Source of the DNA: Rubrivivax sp.
Lineage (GTDB): Bacteria; Pseudomonadota; Gammaproteobacteria; Burkholderiales; Burkholderiaceae_C
Length of the DNA stretch: 64,000 nucleotides
Reading direction: 5' to 3'
Assembly: GCA_016707445.1 (NCBI GenBank)
Contig: JADJHR010000019.1
Span: 478,832-542,831, forward strand
Shown: piece by piece, positions 25,031-33,913 of the stretch
How the letters are laid out: each line of letters starts with the position of its first letter
Numbering within the stretch: position 1 is the stretch's first letter
Translations under genes and position numbers: made by a program
Notes under the pieces: generated by a model
Told to the model about the DNA's origin: nothing
Seen by the model: only the letters and a program-made list of their open reading frames with translations
Databases searched by the model: none

Positions 25031-25858
25031 TCAGGGGGTTTGCTGCAACCCGGCAAACTCCGCGCCGAGCCGGCGCTTCATGATCTTTGCGTACAGGCCC
25101 GGTGCCAGGCGAGACAGCCACCAGGCCTTGCGTGAGGTGGCGTCGGGCAGCAGCAGCGGCCGGCCGGCGGCGACGGCGTCGAAGATGCGCGCTGCGACTT
25201 CGGCGGCCGAAGACTCGTCACCGGTGACGAGGCGCGGGGTACGTGCCGGGGCGCCGCTGCCGTCGGTGGCGGCCGCGGCGATGCCCGTGCTGATGAACGA
25301 CGGGCAGACCAGGGTCACGTCGACGCCCTGGCCTTCGACCTCGCTGCGCAGGCTGTCGAAGAAGCCGTGCAGCGCGTGCTTGCTGGCGGCGTAGCCGGTG
25401 CGCCCGATCAGCGGCGCGAAGCCGGCCACGCTGGAGATCGCGACGATGGCGCCGCGGCTGGCCAGCACCGAGGGCAGGGCGGCGTGCGTCAGGTTCAGCG
25501 CACCGAAGAAGTTGACCGCCATCACGCGCCGGATGGTCTCGGGGTCGGTGTCGCGCAGCAGGCTGCGGTGGCTGATGCCGGCGTTGTTGACCAGGCCGTC
25601 CAGACGGCCGAAGCGCGCCAGGGTGGCGCTGACGGCTTCGCGGCAGGCCGATCCGTCACTGACGTCGGTTGTCAGCGTCAGCAGCCTGGCGCTGTCCAGT
25701 GCCAGCATCTGAGGCAGGTGCTGCAGCCCGGCGGCGTCACGGTCGACGGCGATGATGGACGCACCGGCCGCCGCAAAGCGCCGGCACAGCGCCGCGCCCA
25801 GCCCACCCGCCGCGCCGCTGATCAGCACCACCTTGGCGTGAAAGTCCCGCTGCGTCAT
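25031..25858 (-). CDS. Short-chain dehydrogenase/reductase
   Basis: A 275-residue classical SDR. The cofactor loop is 'LISGAAGGLGAALCRRF' (GxxxGxG), 'VNNAG' follows, and the active site is Ser in 'VAISSVAGFAP' with 'YAASKHAL' (YxxxK). The C-terminal ~30 residues, with 'RKAWWLSRLAPGLYAKIMKRRLG', form an amphipathic or membrane-associating tail as in DHRS7-like SDRs acting on lipids or steroids. Its ATG overlaps the stop of the epimerase gene by four bases, so it is the last gene of the TPP enzyme-symporter-epimerase operon. Confidence 0.88.
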   Translation of the reverse strand: MTQRDFHAKVVLISGAAGGLGAALCRRFAAAGASIIAVDRDAAGLQHLPQMLALDSARLLTLTTDVSDGSACREAVSATLARFGRLDGLVNNAGISHRSLLRDTDPETIRRVMAVNFFGALNLTHAALPSVLASRGAIVAISSVAGFAPLIGRTGYAASKHALHGFFDSLRSEVEGQGVDVTLVCPSFISTGIAAAATDGSGAPARTPRLVTGDESSAAEVAARIFDAVAAGRPLLLPDATSRKAWWLSRLAPGLYAKIMKRRLGAEFAGLQQTP

Positions 25859-26820
25859 GGCGCTGTTGCGCCGAGCCCGGCGCTGGCCGCATGCGCGGTA
25901 CGCCACAGCTCGAAAGCCTCGGCCGACGTGCGTTTGGGCACGTAGCCGAACTCCTGCTTCAGTCGGCGGTTGTCCAGCACCGGGCGGTAGCGCAGGAAGT
26001 CGAGCTGCTCCGGCCCGTACTGGGTCAGGTGCAGGCGTTTGAGCAGCCACAGCGCGGCAAACAGCAGGCCGGCCGGCAACACCAGGCAGCGCTTGCCCAT
26101 GCGCGCGGCGATCTCGTCGATGTTCAGCTTGCCGTCGCCGGCGACGTTGAAGATGCCGGTCACCGGCGAGCTGATGCCGTGCACGATGGCGCCGACGACA
26201 TCATGGTCATGGATGAAGACGAAAGGGCTGCTGGCCCCGCGCACGGCGATCAGGCGCGGCTTCTCGAACAAGGCAGTGATCTGGTTGTGCGTGGTGGCGC
26301 CCAGGATGGTGCCGATGCGCAGTACCACCTGCTCCAGTTGCGGCTGCTGCTGGCGGTACTCGGCCAGCATTTCCTCGACCAGGCGCTTGTGCCACGCGTA
26401 CGCGAAGCTGCGGTTGCCGCGCACGGGGTCGCTCTCGGTCAGCCACTCGGGGTTGTCGGCGTGGTAGCCGTAGGCGGCGCCGCTGGACGACACGATGATG
26501 CGACGCACGCCGTGCCGCACGCAGGCCTGCAGCAGGTTGCGCGTGCCGTCGACGTCGACGCTGTACTCGAATTCGCGGCTGCTGTTCTTGCCCGGCGTGA
26601 CGATCGACGCCAGATGCACGACCACATCGGGCCTCTGGCGCGCGACGATGGCGTCCACCGCCTGGCCCCGGATGTCGGCGGTTTCCAGGATCACTCCGGG
26701 CAACGGATGCGCCGGTGCGCGCACATCGAGCGCGATCACCACGAAGCCGCCGCGCGCCGCCAGTTTGGCCACCACCTGGCCGCCGAGGTAGCCCGAGCTG
26801 CCGGTGACGAGCACGCGCAT
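25855..26820 (-). CDS. NAD-dependent epimerase/dehydratase (extended SDR)
   Basis: A 321-residue extended SDR. The N-terminal NAD motif is 'VLVTGSSGYLGGQVV' (GxxGxxG). The catalytic pair is atypical: Ser in 'VSSSGAAYGYHADNP', and 'FAYAWHKRLVEEML' where the usual YxxxK is Y-A-W-H-K. Family relatives include sugar-nucleotide epimerases and 3-beta-hydroxysteroid dehydrogenases; the hydrophobic C-terminal half ('PAGLLFAALWLLKRLHL') favours a lipid-like substrate, which is inference. It starts five bases after the symporter stop and overlaps the SDR gene by four bases. Confidence 0.85.
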   Translation of the reverse strand: MRVLVTGSSGYLGGQVVAKLAARGGFVVIALDVRAPAHPLPGVILETADIRGQAVDAIVARQRPDVVVHLASIVTPGKNSSREFEYSVDVDGTRNLLQACVRHGVRRIIVSSSGAAYGYHADNPEWLTESDPVRGNRSFAYAWHKRLVEEMLAEYRQQQPQLEQVVLRIGTILGATTHNQITALFEKPRLIAVRGASSPFVFIHDHDVVGAIVHGISSPVTGIFNVAGDGKLNIDEIAARMGKRCLVLPAGLLFAALWLLKRLHLTQYGPEQLDFLRYRPVLDNRRLKQEFGYVPKRTSAEAFELWRTAHAASAGLGATAP

Positions 26821-26825
26821 CGCTT

Positions 26826-27725
26826 TCACTGCGGTGCCCTGCGGCTCCAGAAGGTGGCCACCGTGAGCCCCGAGACGATGTGCCACACCCCCCACCATGC
26901 GGTGACGATGGCCATGCCGCCCAGGCCGCCGAAGAAGTTGAAGATCAGGATCAGGCCCAGCGCCGAGTTCTGGATGCCGACCTCGATCGACACCGCGCGG
27001 CGATCACGTTCGGGCAGGCCGGTGGCCTTGGCTGCAAAGTAGCCGGTGCTCAGCGCCAGCGCGTTGTGCAGAAAGACGGCAAAGACGACGAAACCCACGT
27101 AGTCGATGAAGTAGCGCCAGTTCGCCGCCAGCGCGCCGACCACGAAGAGACCGAAGACCAGCAGCGAAAAGATCTTTACGGGCTTGTGCACTCGCGCCAC
27201 GAAACGCGGGTAGCGCCAGCCCACGAACATGCCCACGGCCATCGGCAGGCCCAGCAGCAGGAAGACCGCCAGCAGCATGTCCAGCGGGTCGAGCGCCACG
27301 ACCTTCAGGATCTTGCTGGCCTCAGGATGCAGCCCGCCCCAGAACGACAGGTTGAACGGCGTCATCACGATCGCCACCGCCGTCGACACCGCGGTCATCG
27401 TGATCGACAGCGCCGTGTTGCCACGCGCGTAGTGCGTCAGGAAGTTGGAGATGTTGCCGCCCGGGCACGCGGCCACCAGCATCATGCCCAGCGCAATGCT
27501 GGGTGCCGGCTTGATCGCCAGCACCAGCAGGAAGGTGAAGGCCGGCAGCAACAGGAACTGACTGGCCAGGCCGATCAGCACCGGCTTGGGCGTGACCAGC
27601 ACGGCCTTGAAATCCGAGGCCTTGAGATCCAGCGCAACGCCGAACATCACCAGCCCGATGATGGCGTTCAACGCCCACAGCGACTGCGGGTTGAAATTCA
27701 GACGGACGAGATCGATGCCCTGCAT
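26826..27725 (-). CDS. Bile acid:sodium symporter (BASS) family transporter
   Basis: A 299-residue inner-membrane transporter with about nine to ten hydrophobic helices. BASS hallmarks are 'GLVMFGVALDLKASDF', the Na+-site crossing helices 'AACPGGNISNFLTHYARGN' and 'VSIEVGIQNSALGLIL' (the E-x-G-x-Q-N-x-x-L motif). Members import organic anions such as bile acids, pantoate, pyruvate or keto-acids with sodium; the ligand here is unknown. It lies 33 bases after the TPP-enzyme gene, and in one operon with two dehydrogenases, so it probably imports the compound they process. Confidence 0.9.
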   Translation of the reverse strand: MQGIDLVRLNFNPQSLWALNAIIGLVMFGVALDLKASDFKAVLVTPKPVLIGLASQFLLLPAFTFLLVLAIKPAPSIALGMMLVAACPGGNISNFLTHYARGNTALSITMTAVSTAVAIVMTPFNLSFWGGLHPEASKILKVVALDPLDMLLAVFLLLGLPMAVGMFVGWRYPRFVARVHKPVKIFSLLVFGLFVVGALAANWRYFIDYVGFVVFAVFLHNALALSTGYFAAKATGLPERDRRAVSIEVGIQNSALGLILIFNFFGGLGGMAIVTAWWGVWHIVSGLTVATFWSRRAPQ

Positions 27726-27758
27726 GCCGACTCCTGGTTGGCCCCGACGGTGGCGGCA

Positions 27759-29510
27759 TTAGGCCTTCGGTTCCTCGTGCATCTTCTTGAAGTGGATCAG
27801 ACCGGGCGCCCACATGTGCTTGACCGGATCGACGTCGACATGGATCACCGCGCAGCGCCCGGTGGCCAGCGCGCGCTCGAGCGCCGGCTGCAGCTGCTTC
27901 GGGTCGGACACACGCTCGCCGTACGCGCCCATGCTCTGACCGAGCTTGTCGAACTCGATCTCGCCCAGGTCGGCCTTGATCGTCTCGTCCTCGTCCAGGT
28001 GCTTGAAGATCATGGTCTTGATCGGCCGCAGCATGAACTGCTGGTTCATCTTCACCATGCCCCATTGCTTGTCGGCCAGCACGATGAAGATCACCTGCGC
28101 GTGGTTGCGCACCGCGGTCTCGACTTCCTGCGCATGAAAGCCCATCGCGCCGTCGCCGATGATGCAGCACACGGGCTTGCCGGGCCGCGCGATCGCCGCT
28201 GCCACGGCCTGCGAGGTGCCGGCGCCGAGCATGCCGAACTTGAAGGTCGAGATCACCGTGTTGGGCACCGTCACCTGGTGATAGAACATGGCCCAGATCG
28301 TCGCATTGCCACCGTCGGCCACCAGCACCGTGTCTTCGGCGAACACACGGCGACACGCCGCACCGATGTGCGCCGGGTGCATCGGCACAGCCATGTCGGC
28401 CAGCGCCTTGTCCCAGCCGGCACGCTCGTCCTTCATCGTTGCGCCATAGCCGGCCACGCGGGCTCGGCGCGCATCCAGCGCGATGCTGCCCTGGTGGCGC
28501 TGCAGTTCGTCGGCCAGCAGGCCGAGAAAGACCTTGGCGTCGCCCAGGATCGCCAGGTCGGCGGGTTTGTTCAGGCCCAGCATGTCGCCGTCGATGTCGA
28601 CCTGGATCGTCTTCTGCTCGCCGGGCTTGCGCCAGTAGGGTGCCTTGCCCCACCAGTCGGTCTCGCCCATTCGCGTGCCGATGATCAGCGCCACGTCGGC
28701 GTCGTTGCGCACCTTGTGGTTGAGCTTGACATGCGGCATCGGGATCGCCAGCGGTGAGCGCTCGTCGAGCAAGCCGCGTGCGGCCCAGCTGGTGGTCAGC
28801 GGCGCGTGCAGCAGTTCGGCCACGCGGCGCAGTTCGGCATAGGCGCCGGCATGGATGATGCCGCTGCCGGCGTGGATCATCGGCGCCGCGGCGGCGATCA
28901 GCAGGCGTGCGGCGCGCTCGATCTGCGCGGCCGTCGGCGTCACCGGGTCCATGTGGCGGTACTGGTGCGGCTCCCAGTAGGCGACGTCGGCCTTGAACTT
29001 GCCGTTCATGATGGTTTCCGGCACGTCGACATGCACCACGCCGGGCCGGCCTTCGTAACTCTTGCGCAAGGCCTTGCGCACCAGCTCGGGCACGCGGTCG
29101 AAACTGGACACGGCCGCGCTCCACTTGGCGATCTTGCCGATCACGCCGCTCTGGTCGAAGCACTGGTAGGCGCCGCCGCGATCGGGGTACATGATGCTCG
29201 GTCGGCGTGCGCTGGTGATGGCGAGCACGCGGTTGCCGTCGGCCTGCTCCACCACCAGGCCGGGCAGCAGGTTGGCCACACCCGGGCCGTTGCTGGCCAT
29301 GCACACGCCGAGCTTGCCGGTCAGTCGCGCATAGGTGCCGGCCATGTGCGCGGCACAGGTCTCGTGGCGCGGCGTGACGATCTCGATACCCAGTCGGTGC
29401 AGCGCCGAGTAGAAGCCGAAGTAGGTGCCGTCGATGATGCCGAAGACCTTCTCGACGCCTTCCTTCTGCAACATGCGGGCGATGATCTCGCCGCCACTGA
29501 TGTCGGACAT
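27759..29510 (-). CDS. Thiamine pyrophosphate-dependent enzyme (acetolactate synthase/2-hydroxyacyl-CoA lyase superfamily)
   Basis: A 583-residue three-domain ThDP enzyme. The PYR domain holds the activating Glu ('PRHETCAAHMAGTYARLTGK'); the middle domain spans about 190-330. The PP domain carries 'IIGDGAMGFHAQEVETAVRN' ending in 'VLADKQWGM': the metal ligand normally Asn (…NN…) is Asp here, a conservative change. Family chemistry is decarboxylation or carboligation of 2-keto acids or 2-hydroxyacyl-CoA. The ATG at 29510 gives the normal N-terminus and has a 'ggagacgg' site. It heads a minus-strand operon with a BASS transporter, epimerase and SDR, facing an AraC-type regulator on the other side of a 150-base gap. 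Confidence 0.85.
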   Translation of the reverse strand: MSDISGGEIIARMLQKEGVEKVFGIIDGTYFGFYSALHRLGIEIVTPRHETCAAHMAGTYARLTGKLGVCMASNGPGVANLLPGLVVEQADGNRVLAITSARRPSIMYPDRGGAYQCFDQSGVIGKIAKWSAAVSSFDRVPELVRKALRKSYEGRPGVVHVDVPETIMNGKFKADVAYWEPHQYRHMDPVTPTAAQIERAARLLIAAAAPMIHAGSGIIHAGAYAELRRVAELLHAPLTTSWAARGLLDERSPLAIPMPHVKLNHKVRNDADVALIIGTRMGETDWWGKAPYWRKPGEQKTIQVDIDGDMLGLNKPADLAILGDAKVFLGLLADELQRHQGSIALDARRARVAGYGATMKDERAGWDKALADMAVPMHPAHIGAACRRVFAEDTVLVADGGNATIWAMFYHQVTVPNTVISTFKFGMLGAGTSQAVAAAIARPGKPVCCIIGDGAMGFHAQEVETAVRNHAQVIFIVLADKQWGMVKMNQQFMLRPIKTMIFKHLDEDETIKADLGEIEFDKLGQSMGAYGERVSDPKQLQPALERALATGRCAVIHVDVDPVKHMWAPGLIHFKKMHEEPKA

Positions 29511-29661
29511 GGCCGTCTCCTCGATGGGTTTGCGATCACAGGCCCCGCAGGCCTCACCAGCGGGACTGCACCGCCGGCATACCGTCAGCATTCCGCCGGG
29601 GCTGCGAGAACTTGGGTGGGCCGAGCGTAGGCGATTGAATCCGGCAGGGGCTTGTCTCAGA

Positions 29662-30807
29662 ATGCCGTTCGTTTTGTCATTTGACGACATCGTGCCCCAG
29701 TCGACATTTGCTCCAGCCGCGGCAGCCAGTCCGGCGCCCGCCGTCAACGCGGCCTATGTGCGCCGATTGTTCGCGCTGGTCGAACGCTTCGGTCTGCCGC
29801 GCGCGGCCCTGCTGCGCCATGCCCGGGTCGAACTGCCCGAGCGCGACACCGCGCGCTCGCGCCTGCCGCTGACGGCGCTGTTTGCGCTGTTCCGCTCGGC
29901 GCTGACGTTGACCGGCCGGCGCGACCTCGGGCTCGAGTTCGGGCGTGAGGTGCGGCCCGATGCCTTCGACGCATTGGGCTATGCGTTGATGACCTGTCGC
30001 GATCTGGGCGAGGCGATCGCCTTGGTGCCGCTGTATGGCCGCGTGATGTTCGACCCGGGTTACAGCGAAACCCGGTTCAGTGTCGAAGACAGCCATGCCA
30101 GGCTGGCGTGGGTGGTCCTGCCCGCAGCGCCCTACAGTGAACTGCTGGCCGAATCACTGATCGCCAGCTGGTTCAAGCTGGGCTGCTGGATCGCCGGCGC
30201 CGAATTGCCGCTGCGCGAAGTTCGCTTTCTCCATCCGGCGCCCGAAGACACGGTGCCGTTCGCCCGCTTCTTTGGCTGCCCGGTGCGCTTCGGATGTGAC
30301 GAGAACGCGCTGTTGTTCGAGAGCGATCACCTGCAGCGGCCGCTGGCGCAGGCGGACGCCGCGCTCAACCTGCTGATGCGCGACGAGGCGCGCAGAATCA
30401 TCGACCTGCGGCAGGCCGAAGAGGGCATCGCAGGGCAGGTCCGACAACTGCTGCTGCGCCTGCTGCCGCAGTGCGAAGCGACCTTGCAGCATGTTGCCGC
30501 GCGCCTGAACGTCACGCCGCGCTCGCTGCAGCGCCGGCTTGCCGCTGCCGGCCCGCCGTTTCATGCCTTGCTCGCCGAGGCGCGCCGGAATCTCGCTCTG
30601 CTCTATCTGCGCGATCCGGCCTTGTCGGTGCTGGACGTCGCCCTGCTGCTGGGCTATGCCGAGCAGAGTTCGTTCACGCGTGCCTTTCGCGCCGCGTTCG
30701 GCGTTGCGCCCTCGGTTTGGCGGGCCAGCCAGGCGCCGCAGCGGCAGGGAACCGGGCTCGCAGCGGGGATTCATCCGCAGCAACAGATGGGCCCAGCCTT
30801 GCCTTAG
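29662..30807 (+). CDS. AraC-family transcriptional regulator (Arabinose_bd-type N-terminus)
   Basis: A 381-residue regulator. The N-terminal ~200 residues match the effector domain found in OruR/ArgR-like AraC proteins ('YVRRLFALVERFGLPRAALLRHA', 'DFGYALMTCRDLGEA'-like). The C-terminal pair of helix-turn-helix motifs is 'LQHVAARLNVTPRSLQRRLAAAG' and 'VLDVALLLGYAEQSSFTRAFRAAFG'. The tail after 350 is Gln/Pro-rich and not conserved. It is divergent from the TPP-enzyme operon, which is its likely target, by analogy with other AraC/catabolic-operon pairs. The start is the ATG at 29662; the open frame extends upstream into the intergenic region without family-like sequence. Confidence 0.88.
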   Translation: MPFVLSFDDIVPQSTFAPAAAASPAPAVNAAYVRRLFALVERFGLPRAALLRHARVELPERDTARSRLPLTALFALFRSALTLTGRRDLGLEFGREVRPDAFDALGYALMTCRDLGEAIALVPLYGRVMFDPGYSETRFSVEDSHARLAWVVLPAAPYSELLAESLIASWFKLGCWIAGAELPLREVRFLHPAPEDTVPFARFFGCPVRFGCDENALLFESDHLQRPLAQADAALNLLMRDEARRIIDLRQAEEGIAGQVRQLLLRLLPQCEATLQHVAARLNVTPRSLQRRLAAAGPPFHALLAEARRNLALLYLRDPALSVLDVALLLGYAEQSSFTRAFRAAFGVAPSVWRASQAPQRQGTGLAAGIHPQQQMGPALP

Positions 30808-30869
30808 ACAGCCGCGTCTAGTTTTTCAGGCGGTGGCAGCCCCGGGCGCCGGTGCAAGAGGGCAGAATA

Positions 30870-30881
30870 GAACGATCGTTC
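30870..30881. promoter_or_regulatory. TetR-type palindromic operator candidate
   Basis: A perfect 12-base palindrome, GAACGATCGTTC, lies 18 bases upstream of the TetR-family gene start. Its place and symmetry fit an autoregulatory operator of the adjacent regulator. A T-run (TTTTTT) follows directly. Confidence 0.55.
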
Positions 30882-30899
30882 GCTTTTTTGTCATCTGCC

Positions 30900-31589
30900 T
30901 TGAGCATCGCCCGCCCCGCCGTCCAGCCGCTGTCGCGCACCCTGCACAAGGGGCAGCAGACGCGTGCCGCCATCCTCGATGCGGCGCTGGGCCTGGCGTC
31001 GCACATGGGACTGGAGGGCTTGTCGATCGGCGCCCTGGCCGAAGTGACGCAGATGAGCAAGTCGGGCGTCTTCGCACATTTCGGCTCGCGCGAAGAGTTG
31101 CAGATCTCGGTCATCCGCGAATACCACGCGCGTTTCGAGGAAGAGGTGTTCTTTCCGTCGATCCGAGAGCCGCGTGGCCTGCCGCGGCTGCGTGCGCTGT
31201 TCGAGCGCTGGATCCGCCGCGTCTCGATCGAGCTCGATTCGGGCTGCATCTACATCAGCGGCGCGGTCGAGTTCGATGACCGTCCGGGCCCCGTGCGCGA
31301 TGCGCTGGCCACCATGGTGCGCACCTGGCATGCGGCGCTCGAGCGCGCGATCCTGGCTGCGGTCGACGCCGGCCACTTGCGGCCCGACACCGACGCCGGG
31401 CAGATGCTGTTCGAGATCCATGGCCTGATCCTGGCACTGCACCACGACGCGCGATTTCTGCGCAACGACGGTGTGCTCGAACGCGCGCGCATCGGCTTCC
31501 AGCGCGTGCTGCGCGACAGCGAGATCGTGCCGGCCGCCGATGATCAACCGTCCATGCCCCCGGCACGCGCTGCGCGCCGGTCTCGCTGA
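30900..31589 (+). CDS. TetR/AcrR-family transcriptional regulator
   Basis: A 229-residue regulator. The N-terminal HTH is 'GLASHMGLEGLSIGALAEVTQMSKSGVFAHFGSREEL', shown here in family-typical parts: 'IGALAEVTQMSKSGVF' is the recognition unit and 'AHFGSREEL' follows. The C-terminal ligand domain includes 'GCIYISGAVEFDDRPGPVRDAL', characteristic of a TetR group (TetR_C_6/YcdC-like) found beside acyl-CoA dehydrogenase genes. The TTG at 30900 is the most likely start because it lies just after the palindromic operator; a GTG/ATG alternative is not present in frame. It is 34 bases upstream of the acyl-CoA dehydrogenase and probably controls the beta-oxidation cluster in response to acyl-CoA. Confidence 0.87.
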   Translation: MSIARPAVQPLSRTLHKGQQTRAAILDAALGLASHMGLEGLSIGALAEVTQMSKSGVFAHFGSREELQISVIREYHARFEEEVFFPSIREPRGLPRLRALFERWIRRVSIELDSGCIYISGAVEFDDRPGPVRDALATMVRTWHAALERAILAAVDAGHLRPDTDAGQMLFEIHGLILALHHDARFLRNDGVLERARIGFQRVLRDSEIVPAADDQPSMPPARAARRSR

Positions 31590-31623
31590 GCCGATCCCTT
31601 TCCATCGTCACCAGGAGTCCACC

Positions 31624-33414
31624 ATGCCCCAGTACACCCCGCCCCTGCGCGACATGCACTTCGTGCTGCACGAGTTGCTGGGCACCGTCGATGAACTGAA
31701 GCTGTGCAGCAAGCATGCCGAGATCGATGTCGACACGATCAATGCCGTGCTCGAAGAAGCCGGCAAGTTCGCATCCCAGGTGACGGCGCCGCTGAACAGC
31801 AGCGGGGACGCCGAAGGCTGCGTGCTCGACAAGGCCACGCACGAGGTGAAAACGCCCAAGGGCTTCAAGCAGGCCTATGCCCAGTACGTCGAAGGCGGCT
31901 GGCCGAGCCTGAGCTGCGACCCCGAATACGGCGGCCAGGGCCTGCCGGTGGTGGTCAACCAGTGCCTGTACGAGATGCTGAACTCGGCCAACCAGGCCTG
32001 GACCATGTACCCCGGGCTGTCGCACGCCGCCTACGAGGCCTTGAAGGCGCATGGCACGCCCGAGCAGAAGGCCACCTATCTGCCTCGGCTGACGAGTGGT
32101 GAATGGACCGGCACCATGTGCCTGACCGAGCCGCATTGCGGCACCGACCTGGGCCTGCTGCGCAGCAAGGCCGAGCCGCAGCCCGATGGCAGCTACCGCA
32201 TCACCGGCCAGAAGATCTTCATCAGCGCCGGCGAGCACGACATGGCCGCCAACATCATCCACCTGGTGCTGGCCCGGCTGCCCGATGCGCCCGAGGGCAG
32301 CAAAGGTGTGTCGCTGTTCGTCGTGCCCAAGTTCCTGGTCAACGCCGACGGCAGCCTGGGCGCGCGCAACGGCATCAGCTGCGGCGCGCTCGAGCACAAG
32401 ATGGGCATCCACGGCAATGCCACCGCGCAGATCAACCTCGACGGCGCGGTGGGCACCCTGGTGGGCCAGCCCAACAAGGGCCTGAACGCGATGTTCGTGA
32501 TGATGAATGCGGCGCGCCTGGGCGTGGGCAACCAGAGCCTGGGGCTGACCGAGGTGGCCTACCAGAACGCCGCCGCCTATGCCAAGGACCGCATCCAGAT
32601 GCGCGCGCTGTCGGGCCCGAAGGCGCCCGACAAGCCGGCCGACCCGATCATCGTGCACCCCGACGTGCGCAAGATGCTGCTGACCGCGCGCGCCTATGCC
32701 GAAGGCGGCCGCGCGCTGGCGGTCTACGCGGCGCTGCTGATCGACAAGGAGTTCAGCAGCGACGACGAAGACGAGCGCAAGGAAGCGGCCGACCTGGTGG
32801 CCCTGCTGACGCCCATCGTCAAGGCCTTCATGACCGACAACGGCTGGATCGCCACCAGCCACTGCATGCAGGTCTTCGGCGGCCACGGCTACATCCACGA
32901 ATGGGGCATGGAGCAGTTCGTGCGCGACTCGCGCATCAACATGATCTACGAAGGCACCAACACCATCCAGGCGCTGGACCTGCTGGGCCGCAAGGTGCTG
33001 GGCGACAACGGCGCCAAGCTGAAGAAGTTCGGCAAGCTGATCCAGGAGTTCGTCGAGGACGAAGGCGTCGACGAAGCGATGCAGGAATTCGTCAACCCGC
33101 TGGCCGACCTGGGCGACAAGGTGACCAAGCTGACGATGGAACTGGGCATGAAGGCCATGGGCAACGCCGACGAGGTGGGCGCCGCGGCGGTCGACTACCT
33201 GCGCATCTGCGGCCACCTGACCTACGCCTACTTCTGGGCGCGCATGGCCAAGATCGCGCTGGCGAAGAAAGACAGCGGCGACCCCTTCTACACCGCCAAG
33301 CTGCACACTGCGCGCTTCTACTTCGCCAAGCTGCTGCCCGAAACGGCAGGGCTGATCCGCAGCGCCCGCAGTGGCCTGGCGCCGCTGATGGCGATGGACG
33401 ACGCCATGTTCTGA
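31624..33414 (+). CDS. Acyl-CoA dehydrogenase with C-terminal extension
   Basis: A 596-residue FAD-dependent acyl-CoA dehydrogenase of the long DmdC/AidB-like type. The FAD/substrate signature is 'MCLTEPHCGTDLGLLRSKA'; 'QKIFISAGEHD' and 'VFGGHGYIHEWGMEQFVRDSRI' follow, and the catalytic base is Glu in 'MIYEGTNTIQALDLLGRK'. The last ~120 residues form the extra helical domain of this subfamily. It catalyses the first, alpha-beta dehydrogenation step of fatty-acid beta-oxidation, passing electrons to ETF. Ribosome-binding site 'caggag'. It is the first enzyme gene after the TetR regulator. Confidence 0.93.
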   Translation: MPQYTPPLRDMHFVLHELLGTVDELKLCSKHAEIDVDTINAVLEEAGKFASQVTAPLNSSGDAEGCVLDKATHEVKTPKGFKQAYAQYVEGGWPSLSCDPEYGGQGLPVVVNQCLYEMLNSANQAWTMYPGLSHAAYEALKAHGTPEQKATYLPRLTSGEWTGTMCLTEPHCGTDLGLLRSKAEPQPDGSYRITGQKIFISAGEHDMAANIIHLVLARLPDAPEGSKGVSLFVVPKFLVNADGSLGARNGISCGALEHKMGIHGNATAQINLDGAVGTLVGQPNKGLNAMFVMMNAARLGVGNQSLGLTEVAYQNAAAYAKDRIQMRALSGPKAPDKPADPIIVHPDVRKMLLTARAYAEGGRALAVYAALLIDKEFSSDDEDERKEAADLVALLTPIVKAFMTDNGWIATSHCMQVFGGHGYIHEWGMEQFVRDSRINMIYEGTNTIQALDLLGRKVLGDNGAKLKKFGKLIQEFVEDEGVDEAMQEFVNPLADLGDKVTKLTMELGMKAMGNADEVGAAAVDYLRICGHLTYAYFWARMAKIALAKKDSGDPFYTAKLHTARFYFAKLLPETAGLIRSARSGLAPLMAMDDAMF

Positions 33415-33459
33415 TAGCCGACACCCCCTGCACACACCACATCACCCCCGGAGACAAGC

Positions 33460-33891
33460 ATGAAGAAGATCCTCATCACCGCGCTGCTGGCCGTCGCCGC
33501 CGGCGCCGCCTTTGCACAAGCCAGCCCGGTCGGCCTGTGGAAGACCATCGACGACGAGACCAAGCAGGAGAAATCCTTCGTCCGCATCAGCGAGAACGCC
33601 GGCGTGCTCAGCGGTCGCATCGAAAAGCTGATCGACCCCGACAAGCAGGGCGCCAAGTGCGACAAGTGCGAAGACGACCGCAAGGACAAGGCCATTCTCG
33701 GCATGGAGATCATCCGCGGCGTCAAGAAGAGCGACAGTGAGCCCTATTGGGAGGGCGGCAACATCCTCGACCCCAACAACGGCAAGATCTACAAGGTGCG
33801 CCTGACACCCAAGGACGGCGGCAAGGCGCTCGAAGTGCGCGGCTTCATCGCCTTCTTCTACCGCAACCAGACCTGGCTGCGGGTCGAATAA
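33460..33891 (+). CDS. DUF2147 exported protein
   Basis: A 143-residue periplasmic protein. A Sec signal peptide ends near residue 19 ('AVAAGAAFAQ'). The DUF2147 domain is evident from 'VGLWKTIDDETKQEKSFVRI', the cysteine pair 'CDKCEDD', 'ILGMEIIRGVKK', 'WEGGNILDPNNGKIYKVRLT' and 'VRGFIAFFYRNQTWLRV'. The family is a small lipocalin-like barrel, often encoded inside fatty-acid degradation operons in betaproteobacteria; a role in lipid handling is inferred only from that context. Confidence 0.9.
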   Translation: MKKILITALLAVAAGAAFAQASPVGLWKTIDDETKQEKSFVRISENAGVLSGRIEKLIDPDKQGAKCDKCEDDRKDKAILGMEIIRGVKKSDSEPYWEGGNILDPNNGKIYKVRLTPKDGGKALEVRGFIAFFYRNQTWLRVE

Positions 33892-33913
33892 CCGAATTCG
33901 CAAGGAGCAAGTC

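Noticed and set aside
26880..28757. 625-residue plus-strand open frame
   Set aside because: His/Arg/Asp-rich composition and exact opposition to the symporter and TPP-enzyme genes; no domain visible.
31255..33435. 726-residue minus-strand open frame
   Set aside because: Antisense shadow of the acyl-CoA dehydrogenase gene; repetitive Val/Gly/His-rich text without motifs.
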